Below are positions 1-5,706 of a DNA stretch of 5,706 bases, piece by piece; position 1 is the stretch's first letter, and each line of letters starts with the position of its first letter. Location of the stretch: the NCBI GenBank assembly GCA_030667725.1, contig DAOUVH010000086.1:1-5706 (forward strand), in the 5' to 3' direction. Below the pieces are notes generated by a model, which saw nothing but the letters and a program-made list of their open reading frames with translations, searched no databases and was not told where the DNA came from. A program made the position numbers and the translations under genes. The stretch is from Candidatus Cloacimonadota bacterium. GTDB taxonomy: Bacteria > Cloacimonadota > Cloacimonadia > Cloacimonadales > TCS61.

Positions 1-1
1 G

Positions 2-766
2 CTCGGGATCCAGGGAGCAGCGATTGCAACTGTAATAAGTAGATTCACAACTTTCTCAGTTGCTTTATGGGTACTAATTAAACGTGAGAAAATGATCTCT
101 TTTGTTATTCCCAGAATTACTGAAATCATTAATTCATGGAAGCAAGTACTATTTATAGGAATTCCCATCGCCGGATCTCGTATTATAATTCCAATTACGA
201 TAGGAATAATAACCAGAATAGTATCTTCTTATGGAATCAAAGCAGTTGCAGGCTTTGGAGTAGCTTCCAGAATCGAATTTTTCTCTCTTGCAGTTGTACA
301 TGCCCTGGCATCAGTTTTTGGTCCGTTTATCGGGCAGAATCTTGGAGCAAGAAAATTCGATCGTGTTCATACTGCTATTAAGATCAGCTATCGTTTTTCA
401 ATTCTTTGGGAAATTGCTATTTGGATACTACTTGTTTCATTCCGAAATACAATAGCAGGCATTTTTAATGACGATGCACAAGTAATTTCTACCATCGCTT
501 TATATCTCATGATCGTTCCCATAAGCTATTCAATGCAGGGAATATTTATATTAAGCACAACAGCCTTGAATGTAATGCACAAACCCCTACATGCCGCGGG
601 ACTCACTATAATTCAGATGTTAATATTATGCATACCACTTGCATTATTAGGTTCATATTTATTTGGATTGACAGGAATATTTGCTGCTATAACTTTATCT
701 TATATTGTATCTGGATTCTTTTCCCGTATAGTTTTGTTAAGATTATGTAAAAGTGAAATCAAATGA
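2..766 (+). CDS. MATE-family multidrug/metabolite exporter, C-terminal part (5' end outside window)
   Basis: The frame is open from base 2 with no stop, so the gene begins before the window; the ATG at 92 is internal. The visible 254 residues are very hydrophobic, with about six to seven membrane segments, matching the C-terminal lobe (roughly TM6/7-12) of a MATE transporter, whose usual length is about 450 residues. Recognisable family marks are the opening GIQGAAIATVIS, the AGFGVASRIE segment, and GQNLGARKFDRV after a membrane segment, the typical loop following TM8. MATE proteins export organic cations or metabolites across the inner membrane in exchange for Na+ or H+; the substrate cannot be told from this part. 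The stop overlaps the next gene's start (ATGA), so the two are probably translated together. Family call is firm; the substrate is unknown. Confidence 0.9.
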   Translation, partial: LGIQGAAIATVISRFTTFSVALWVLIKREKMISFVIPRITEIINSWKQVLFIGIPIAGSRIIIPITIGIITRIVSSYGIKAVAGFGVASRIEFFSLAVVHALASVFGPFIGQNLGARKFDRVHTAIKISYRFSILWEIAIWILLVSFRNTIAGIFNDDAQVISTIALYLMIVPISYSMQGIFILSTTALNVMHKPLHAAGLTIIQMLILCIPLALLGSYLFGLTGIFAAITLSYIVSGFFSRIVLLRLCKSEIK

Positions 767-1128
767 TGAAATTAGATGAATTTCGTAACTATTGTTTAGA
801 AAAGAAAGGTGCTACGGTTGATTTCCCTTTTGATGATGTTACTATGGTAATAAAAGTTGGTGACAAGATGTTTGCCTTGATAGCGATTGATATTGATCCT
901 TTGAACATAAATCTAAAATGTGATCCGTTTATTGCAGAAGGGTTACGTGAAAGGTATAATGCTGTAATGCCCGGATACCATATGAACAAGAAACATTGGA
1001 ATACCGTGATCTTGAACGACACCATTCCAGAGAAAATCATTAAGGGAATGATCGACGATTCTTATGATCTGGTTTTATCAAAATTATCCAAAAAAAATAA
1101 AGATATGATCATTAATAGAAAAATTTAG
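763..1128 (+). CDS. MmcQ/YjbR family protein (CyaY-like fold)
   Basis: A 121-residue soluble protein of the usual size for the MmcQ/YjbR family. Diagnostic features are the early FPFDDVTMVIKVGDKMFAL segment (about residues 21-39), a short stretch with LKCDP (51-55), and the hallmark PGYHMNKKHWNTV block (70-82), followed by a C-terminal helix pair. Members have a CyaY-like (frataxin-type) fold. They are often annotated as DNA-binding, but their biochemical role is not established, so I assign no function. The start at 763 overlaps the exporter stop by 4 nt (ATGA); a second ATG follows at 766, and either may be used. No good Shine-Dalgarno sequence precedes them, which fits translational coupling to the exporter. 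The last ten residues are basic and Lys-rich. Its position between an exporter and c-di-GMP genes may simply be operon packing. Confidence 0.9.
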   Translation: MMKLDEFRNYCLEKKGATVDFPFDDVTMVIKVGDKMFALIAIDIDPLNINLKCDPFIAEGLRERYNAVMPGYHMNKKHWNTVILNDTIPEKIIKGMIDDSYDLVLSKLSKKNKDMIINRKI

Positions 1129-1132
1129 GGAG
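1127..1132 (+). promoter_or_regulatory. Shine-Dalgarno AGGGAG that supports a TTG start at 1138
   Basis: AGGGAG sits 5 nt before TTG at 1138 and shares its first two bases with the TAG stop of the preceding gene. It supports TTG as the real start of the cyclase: the next in-frame Met (residue 23, ATG at 1204) lies inside the first membrane segment and would destroy it. Confidence 0.75.
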
Positions 1133-1137
1133 AAATT

Positions 1138-2451
1138 TTGTATTATACTGCGAAAAAATTGTTTGCACCGTTAATAATACCAAGTTTATTAATTCTCCTA
1201 TCAATGATAATCGGATGGCAATGGGATCGGATGTTACTGCAGGCAAACTATGATAATGAGTTAACAGCTTTCATCGTGATATTCCCGCTTGTCCCCTATC
1301 TCCTTTTTGTAATTGTAGCAATATTAGCAGCTCGTTCAAATAACTTAGGACTCATTTTAATTACCTTTATTCTTTCATTAGGTTATTTTATTTTAACTCA
1401 TTCATCCGACAATGCAGGAGCTGATTCAAGTTATATTATTCCACGTATTATATCCTTCTTGCTTCCTCTCAATATCTTCATATTTTCCTTTATTGGAAAA
1501 AAAAAATTAATAACTGTTATTATCTATTCCATTATAATCCTTCTTGAGTTTGGAATAATCAGATTTCTTTATAATTTAATAGAATTTCCAGAATCTGAAA
1601 TGGTTATACAATTTCATGCTGAATTTCCAACATTAGCTGCTGCTCTTTTGGGATTCACTCAATATATGTATGGCATCTTTTTTAAAACATCAGTCATAGA
1701 AAATATTCCAACAATTTCACTTTTTACTATTTTGATCATTATTATTTTCATGATCTTAAGATTTGTTAACAGTCGTGACGTTAGAAATGGTGGTTATCTT
1801 TTCGTTACGATCGCTGTATTTCTGGCAGTTTGCTCAAGAATCCCTGCTCCTGCTTTTATGTTATTTTTCACAACTTCCGGTCTTATTCTGCTTATCACCA
1901 CTATCGAGGCATCATTTTCAATGGCATATATTGATGAACTTACGGGATTGCATGGACGTAGAAGTTTGAACGAAACAATGTCTTCACTTTCCAAAAATTA
2001 TTCTATTGCTATGCTGGATATAGATCATTTTAAGAAATTCAATGACAGATATGGTCATAAAACCGGTGACCAAGTTTTAAAAATGGTTGCATCAAAACTT
2101 AGTGAAGTTAACGGCAATGCCAAAACTTTTCGTTATGGCGGCGAAGAGTTCACTGCAATATTTTCAGGTAAAACATCTAAAGAATCTGAACCATACATGG
2201 AAGAATATAGAAAAAAACTCGAAGCAACTGAGTTTAATGTTCGTTCTCCCATTAGAAGAACATCAACTGCAAAAAACCGTGGGAAAAACGCTTCTAAGGA
2301 TCGCAAAATAGTAACAATAACTGTGAGTATTGGTATTGCTGAATATGGTGGAAATCAAACAAAACCGGAAAAAGTTCTTAAAGCCGCAGATAAAATCCTT
2401 TACAAAGCTAAACGTCTAGGAAGAAATAGAGTTGAGATACAAAAGAAATAA
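1138..2451 (+). CDS. Membrane-bound GGDEF diguanylate cyclase (TTG start)
   Basis: A 437-residue protein that should make c-di-GMP from two GTP at the inner membrane. Residues 8-256 hold about eight or nine hydrophobic segments (near 8-28, 43-65, 69-88, 99-119, 122-143, 191-210, 218-233, 238-256, with a weaker one at 160-182). I recognise no named sensor family in them. The GGDEF domain spans about 262-435: DELTGL (266-271), LDIDHFKKFND (293-303) with metal-binding D294 and guanine-contacting N302, YGHKTGD (305-311) with D311, the active-site GGEEF (334-338) with E336, VSIGIAEY (396-403) and the AADKILYKAK helix (416-425). All catalytic residues are present, so I expect an active enzyme. The RxxD inhibitory site is missing (NGNA at 325-328). 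A basic insert at about 366-390 precedes the final strands. A gene for the opposing enzyme follows 12 nt downstream. The input signal is unknown. Confidence 0.93.
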   Translation: MYYTAKKLFAPLIIPSLLILLSMIIGWQWDRMLLQANYDNELTAFIVIFPLVPYLLFVIVAILAARSNNLGLILITFILSLGYFILTHSSDNAGADSSYIIPRIISFLLPLNIFIFSFIGKKKLITVIIYSIIILLEFGIIRFLYNLIEFPESEMVIQFHAEFPTLAAALLGFTQYMYGIFFKTSVIENIPTISLFTILIIIIFMILRFVNSRDVRNGGYLFVTIAVFLAVCSRIPAPAFMLFFTTSGLILLITTIEASFSMAYIDELTGLHGRRSLNETMSSLSKNYSIAMLDIDHFKKFNDRYGHKTGDQVLKMVASKLSEVNGNAKTFRYGGEEFTAIFSGKTSKESEPYMEEYRKKLEATEFNVRSPIRRTSTAKNRGKNASKDRKIVTITVSIGIAEYGGNQTKPEKVLKAADKILYKAKRLGRNRVEIQKK

Positions 2452-2452
2452 T

Positions 2453-2459
2453 AGGGGTG
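2453..2459 (+). promoter_or_regulatory. Shine-Dalgarno AGGGGTG that supports a GTG start at 2464
   Basis: AGGGGTG follows the cyclase stop directly and lies 4 nt before GTG at 2464. No in-frame ATG lies nearby and the PAS domain starts soon after, so GTG is the likely start. The phosphodiesterase therefore has its own ribosome site although it is probably on the same message as the cyclase. Confidence 0.65.
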
Positions 2460-2463
2460 TATT

Positions 2464-3528
2464 GTGAAATCTGATCAAAAAGCTTCAATCCGAACCAATA
2501 AGAACGATAAGCTTCTTACTAATATTCTAGATAGCTCATCATCATTATCAATTATATCAACTGACCTGGACCAGAATATTCTATATTGGAATACAGGAGC
2601 AGAAAATATTTTAGGCTACAAAGCCAGCGAAGTTATTGGTAAGAAGAAAATCCAAATTATCTACGATGGTAATGAAGCTAAGAAAAGAGCATTAAAAGCT
2701 AAAAAACTGATAATCTCAACAAAAAAAGGAACAGAATGTGAGTTAAGACAAATTACAAAAAGTGGTAAAAAACTCTGGAGTCGAATGACATTATCTCCTC
2801 GTTTAGATGAAAAAGGAGATGTTATAGGTATCTTAGGTATTGGAACAGATATTACTCAACATAAAAAATTAGAAGATAATCTTCGCGAAACATTGAAAAA
2901 ATTAAAAAAGACTCTCACCGGAATAATCTATGCAACTGAACTAATTATAGAAACCCGTGACCCTTATACAGCAGGACATCAAAGAAGAGTTTCCCTGCTG
3001 GCAAAAGCTATAGCAGAAAATATGAAACTTTCTGAGCAGCAAATCGAAGGTATTTACATGGTTGGCATGATTCACGATGTTGGAAAGATATCCATTCCGG
3101 CTGAAATACTCAGTATGCCGCGCAGACTTACTCCTGCTGAATTCAACCTGATCAAGAACCATCCACAGGCTGGATATGATATTCTAAAAAGCATTGATTT
3201 TCCCTGGCCTATCGCAGATATCATACTCCAACACCATGAACGAATCGATGGAACCGGGTATCCTAAAGGACTTGGTGGAAAAGATATCATGCTGGAAGCT
3301 AAAATTCTTATGGTTGCTGATGTTATTGAAGCTATGGCTTCTCATCGACCTTACAGAGCTGCCTTCGGTTTAGAACGAGCATTGGGTGAGATTAAACAGA
3401 ATAGTGGTATTCTGTACGATCCTGATGTAGTTGATTCTTGCGTTGAACTATTTAAAAAAGAAAAATTTTGTTTTGATAATTATGAAAGCATCTCCCCCCT
3501 GCTTACGGATATAAATGTACTGCCCTAA
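2464..3528 (+). CDS. PAS-HD-GYP c-di-GMP phosphodiesterase (GTG start)
   Basis: A 354-residue cytoplasmic protein with no signal peptide or membrane segment. Residues about 18-133 form a PAS domain with its PAC tail (YWNTGAENILGY at 41-52, ILGIGTDIT at 123-131), followed by a Lys/Leu-rich helical linker (134-152) of the kind that joins PAS to an output domain. Residues 153-335 are an HD-GYP domain with intact motifs: TAGHQRRVS (169-177), HDVGKISIP (204-212) with H204/D205 and K208, NHPQAGYDIL (232-241), HHERIDGTGYPKGL (257-270) containing GYP at 265-267, and ADVIEAMASHRPYR (285-298). HD-GYP enzymes use a two- or three-iron/metal centre to hydrolyse c-di-GMP to pGpG or GMP. All expected metal ligands appear present, so it is probably active. 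The PAS ligand cannot be read from sequence. It follows the cyclase closely and its 3' end overlaps the next gene by 14 nt. Confidence 0.94.
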   Translation: MKSDQKASIRTNKNDKLLTNILDSSSSLSIISTDLDQNILYWNTGAENILGYKASEVIGKKKIQIIYDGNEAKKRALKAKKLIISTKKGTECELRQITKSGKKLWSRMTLSPRLDEKGDVIGILGIGTDITQHKKLEDNLRETLKKLKKTLTGIIYATELIIETRDPYTAGHQRRVSLLAKAIAENMKLSEQQIEGIYMVGMIHDVGKISIPAEILSMPRRLTPAEFNLIKNHPQAGYDILKSIDFPWPIADIILQHHERIDGTGYPKGLGGKDIMLEAKILMVADVIEAMASHRPYRAAFGLERALGEIKQNSGILYDPDVVDSCVELFKKEKFCFDNYESISPLLTDINVLP

Positions 3529-3844
3529 ATGTGATAAACTCATTGATACGGTAGAAAAACATTGCCCGAACTGCAAAGCTCTTCTTCTGCCTGACAAACC
3601 TGATACTGACCAAATCGATTTTGTGAAAGTATTCGAAAGTTCCGATCTGGGTTTAACTGCAATAATTAAATCTATTCTAATTAATGCAGACATTGAGTAT
3701 CTGGTCAGAGGTGAACATATGCAAAGCATACTTGGCGGACAATTCAGTTTTGCTTATGGTGCAGATATTGGGAAAGTGGAATTCTTTGTTCACAAAGATG
3801 ATGAAGGAGTTGCTTCTGAGCTTTTAACAGAGCTTAATAATTAA
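3515..3844 (+). CDS. Zinc-ribbon DUF2007 small protein (putative signal-transducing protein)
   Basis: A 109-residue soluble protein of two parts. The first 20 residues carry two CxxC pairs, CPKC (3-6) and CPNC (17-20), a short zinc ribbon able to bind one Zn2+. After a Pro/Asp-rich linker (25-33), residues 35-106 match the DUF2007 pattern: VKVFESSDLGLTAIIKSIL, EYLVRG, a Gly-rich turn (LGGQFSFAYGADIGKVEFFV) and a final helix. DUF2007 is labelled a putative prokaryotic signal-transducing protein, with no proven function; the fold resembles small regulatory ferredoxin-like domains, which is my inference. The ATG at 3515 lies inside the phosphodiesterase gene, 14 nt before its stop. Upstream there is only a weak ACGGAT, so translation probably depends on ribosomes finishing the previous gene. 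This start is chosen because the first CxxC begins at residue 3. Confidence 0.85.
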   Translation: MYCPKCDKLIDTVEKHCPNCKALLLPDKPDTDQIDFVKVFESSDLGLTAIIKSILINADIEYLVRGEHMQSILGGQFSFAYGADIGKVEFFVHKDDEGVASELLTELNN

Positions 3845-3887
3845 TAATTCATCTATAACACTTTTCTATTTATATTTTGAATCAGTA

Positions 3888-3896
3888 TAAGGAGAT
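3888..3896 (+). promoter_or_regulatory. Strong ribosome binding site TAAGGAGAT before the lipoprotein
   Basis: TAAGGAGAT lies 3 nt before ATG at 3900 and is the best match to the 16S anti-Shine-Dalgarno in the window. With the 55 nt gap upstream, it suggests the lipoprotein is translated independently of the signalling genes and perhaps more highly. Confidence 0.8.
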
Positions 3897-3899
3897 ACA

Positions 3900-4976
3900 A
3901 TGAAGATATTCAAATTGATATTAGTATTAACAATATTCACACTTATCGCTTGCCAACAACTTGGAACAGAGATCCAGCAGACAGGTGAATTACCACTTTC
4001 GCTCTCATTACAACCTGCATTTGAAAATGGATTTAACGTGACACAGGTTCGTGTTACAATTACTAAAGATGATTTCACAAGCAGTTTATACCTGACTATT
4101 GATGATAGTACCAATACAGCCTCCGGAACATTCTACGAACTTCAACCCGGAATATATACGATCTATGTTGAAGTTTATGAAGACGACCTAGTTATTGCTA
4201 CCGGCTCAGGAGAAGGTGAGGTAATCGCAGGTGAAACAACTACTGTGATCATCGAACTTGTATTCGTTCCCTTAACCGGTAATTTGGAAATTATTGTTGA
4301 TTGGAGTAATCTCATACCAGATCTACTGCAAAGAGTTCTTTTCATAGGTAATAGCATCACCTACTATAATGGAGGTGTTGACCTGCACACAATGAACCTA
4401 GCAAACTCAATTGATTCAACTCTGGCTATTGTATGTGCAAGTGTTACGGGTGGCGGCTGGACTTTGGAGCAGCATTTCAACAGCCCCACTACAATTCAAA
4501 CAATTCAGGAAGGAAACTGGGATATGGTGATTTTGCAGGAAATGACTTCCCGTCCGGTTACAGATCCTGAATTATTCTATGAATATGCTACACTTTTGGA
4601 TTCAGTGATAACCGAAGCAGGTGCTCAAACTGCCTTTTTTTTCAGTTGGCCGTTTGAAAGCGTATTTGATGAGATGATAGAGCAGCAATCGGAAGCCTAT
4701 ATTTATATTGGGAATGAACTTGATGCTCCTGTAATTCCTGTTGCGCGAGCCTGGCAATTCTCTTTTCAGCAAGATCCAGAGCTGGAACTATTCATGGATG
4801 ACGGTAATCATCCCAATGTGCACGGAACCTACCTTGCCTGCTGTACTTTCTTTGCATTTCTGTGGAATGAAACTCCGATTGGAGCATCTTATGTAAATGA
4901 TATTTCAATAACCGAAGATGAAGCACTGTTTTTACAAACCATTGCCTGGGAAACATACGAAATTTACGGACAATAG
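3900..4976 (+). CDS. Lipoprotein with N-terminal beta domain and SGNH/GDSL-type hydrolase domain
   Basis: A 358-residue exported lipoprotein. MKIFKLILVLTIFTLIAC is a typical lipoprotein signal with lipobox LIAC; Cys18 would be lipidated. The following residues are QQL, with no Asp at +2, which by the E. coli rule favours the outer membrane. Residues about 30-135 are beta-rich (SLSLQPAFENG, LQPGIYTIYVEVY, AGETTTVIIELV), like an immunoglobulin-type or carrier domain seen in many FCB and spirochaete lipoproteins. Residues about 145-356 resemble an SGNH hydrolase: block I FIGNSIT (148-154) with Ser152 as nucleophile, block II SVTGGGWTLEQHF (181-193), block III WDMVILQE (207-214), and block V DDGNHPNVHGTYLACC (300-315) with D301 and H304. 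The usual block III Asn is replaced by the LQE sequence, as in the DUF4886-like branch. It probably hydrolyses an ester or acetyl group on a glycan or lipid; the substrate is unknown. Confidence 0.85.
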   Translation: MKIFKLILVLTIFTLIACQQLGTEIQQTGELPLSLSLQPAFENGFNVTQVRVTITKDDFTSSLYLTIDDSTNTASGTFYELQPGIYTIYVEVYEDDLVIATGSGEGEVIAGETTTVIIELVFVPLTGNLEIIVDWSNLIPDLLQRVLFIGNSITYYNGGVDLHTMNLANSIDSTLAIVCASVTGGGWTLEQHFNSPTTIQTIQEGNWDMVILQEMTSRPVTDPELFYEYATLLDSVITEAGAQTAFFFSWPFESVFDEMIEQQSEAYIYIGNELDAPVIPVARAWQFSFQQDPELELFMDDGNHPNVHGTYLACCTFFAFLWNETPIGASYVNDISITEDEALFLQTIAWETYEIYGQ

Positions 4977-5001
4977 CATTTATAAGTTAGAAGAGCTATC
5001 C

Positions 5002-5706
5002 CTACTTAATCAACTTCTTATTTAATTTATCCGAAGTTGTTTCTGTGCTTGCTATTACATGATAGAATCTCTTTACGTCTACAATTGGAGCACTCCAACT
5101 TTCTCCAGCAAATAAGCCGGAAGTATCTTCTACAAATCCGGTGTTTGGATCATCAGAAGAATAAACCTTATAGGAATTCGCTCCGCTGACTGCATCCCAG
5201 CTAAGATGAACATCTGTACCAATAATTTCGATCGTTACATTTTGGGGAGAATCAGGAGGTATTGTCTGGTGATAATAATAAGCTCCCATATCTGTAATTG
5301 TGCCATCCGGGTCAAATGGAGATACAGGATCTCCGGCATCAATACAAGGCGAAATTGATTGCAGGTGGTAATCTCCATTACCGGCATCTACAAATAACGG
5401 ATCACTATCAATATTACCTGTTCCTGTCCATCCACCTTCTACATCTGAATATGTTACAGTAACTGAAGCGGAAGTAACAATTATCTCATCTGGCAAGTTA
5501 TTCCAAAAGATGGAATTTATTATATTAGGGTTGGCATTATTATAACAATTAATTCCACCACCAGGAAAACCGGCAGAATTACCAGTTATTGTTACATTCT
5601 GTAGACTCGGATTGGAATCATCCCGACAATAAAATCCTCCCCCAAATTCTATAGAAGAATTATCTGAGATCGTTACATTCAGCAGACTCGGACTGGAAGT
5701 CCAACA
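5002..5706 (-). CDS. Secreted parallel beta-helix protein with C-terminal FN3 domain (5' end outside window)
   Basis: The minus-strand frame is open from the window end to the TAG at 5002-5004, so the N-terminus is missing; the TTG at 5494-5496 is an internal Leu codon. The visible 234 residues begin with right-handed beta-helix coils (NVTIS/NVTIT with GGGxxC and NPS turns), then IINSIFWNN (about 5530-5498). Next comes a closing module with NIDSDPLFVDAGNGDY and SPCIDAGDP (about 5415-5326) and DMGAYYYHQ, then a fibronectin type III domain (about 5247-5041; NVTIEIIGTDVHLSWDAV, SYKVYSS, FYHVIAS). The protein ends in a Lys-rich tail (DKLNKKLIK). Such proteins are secreted or surface-bound, and the coils may bind or cleave polysaccharide, but no catalytic residues are visible. 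No C-terminal sorting domain follows FN3. Its function is not known. Confidence 0.88.
   Translation of the reverse strand, partial: CWTSSPSLLNVTISDNSSIEFGGGFYCRDDSNPSLQNVTITGNSAGFPGGGINCYNNANPNIINSIFWNNLPDEIIVTSASVTVTYSDVEGGWTGTGNIDSDPLFVDAGNGDYHLQSISPCIDAGDPVSPFDPDGTITDMGAYYYHQTIPPDSPQNVTIEIIGTDVHLSWDAVSGANSYKVYSSDDPNTGFVEDTSGLFAGESWSAPIVDVKRFYHVIASTETTSDKLNKKLIK
5533..5694 (-). repeat. Two tandem 81 nt beta-helix coil units plus the start of a third
   Basis: On the minus strand two complete 27-residue units run head to tail: 5694-5614 (SPSLLNVTIS ... FYCRDDS) and 5613-5533 (NPSLQNVTIT ... INCYNNA). A diverging third begins at 5532 (NPNIINSIFWNN). Each complete unit has a Pro turn, an NVTI strand and a GGGxxC turn. 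At DNA level GTTACATTC with AGACTCGGA nearby recurs exactly 81 nt apart (5591 and 5672 on the plus strand). This is protein-level repetition with partial DNA similarity, and the array probably continues beyond the window. Confidence 0.85.

Noticed and set aside
92..94. ATG as the start of the exporter gene.
   Set aside because: The frame is open to base 2 with MATE-like sequence (GIQGAAIATVIS) upstream, so the gene is truncated by the window edge.
3072..3290. Open minus-strand frame opposite the HD-GYP gene.
   Set aside because: It lies wholly inside a gene with intact catalytic motifs, has no ribosome site or recognisable domain, and is a shadow frame; other frames opposite or within the annotated genes were dismissed for the same reason.
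3848..3876. Possible promoter (TTCATC, 17 nt, TATATT) in the gap before the lipoprotein.
   Set aside because: The -35 matches consensus at only three positions and AT-rich gaps give such hits by chance. An independent promoter here is plausible from the gap and strong ribosome site, but not shown.
4983..5008. Possible terminator hairpin TAAGTTAG ... CTACTTA between the convergent genes.
   Set aside because: The stem is AT-rich, has a bulge and an 11 nt loop, and no T-run follows; too weak to call.
5494..5496. TTG as the start of the minus-strand gene.
   Set aside because: The frame stays open to the window end and the upstream translation continues the same beta-helix repeats, so this is an internal Leu codon.

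Overview
The window is AT-rich (by eye about one third G+C) and densely coded. It comes from a bacterium with both cytoplasmic signalling genes and exported lipid-anchored or surface proteins. The minus-strand gene at the right end has a parallel beta-helix ending in an 'SPCIDAGDP...DMGAYYY' closing module plus a fibronectin type III domain. That style is common in the FCB group, especially Candidatus Cloacimonadota and relatives, so this is my best guess for the source. It is an inference from protein style, not from a marker gene.

Positions 1-3844 hold five plus-strand genes that are overlapping or nearly touching, probably one transcription unit. They are the C-terminal lobe of a MATE-family exporter (cut by the window start), a small MmcQ/YjbR-family protein, a membrane-bound GGDEF diguanylate cyclase, a PAS-HD-GYP c-di-GMP phosphodiesterase, and a small zinc-ribbon DUF2007 protein. 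Junctions are 4 nt overlap, 9 nt gap, 12 nt gap and 14 nt overlap. The cyclase starts with TTG and the phosphodiesterase with GTG, each behind a visible Shine-Dalgarno sequence.

After a 55 nt gap with a strong ribosome binding site comes a lipoprotein (3900-4976) with a beta-rich N-terminal domain and an SGNH/GDSL-type hydrolase domain. It converges, with only 25 nt between, on the minus-strand beta-helix/FN3 protein (5002 to beyond 5706), which is cut by the window end.

The most coherent functional story is a compact c-di-GMP module. One enzyme makes the messenger at the membrane, the next breaks it down under PAS control, and a small zinc-ribbon/DUF2007 protein of unknown function is translationally tied to the breakdown enzyme. 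The two right-hand genes look like envelope or secreted products; no sequence evidence links them to the signalling module. I saw no RNA genes, CRISPR arrays, insertion sequences or attachment sites. Nothing here is clearly a new system; the DUF2007 link to the c-di-GMP pair is the part most worth following.
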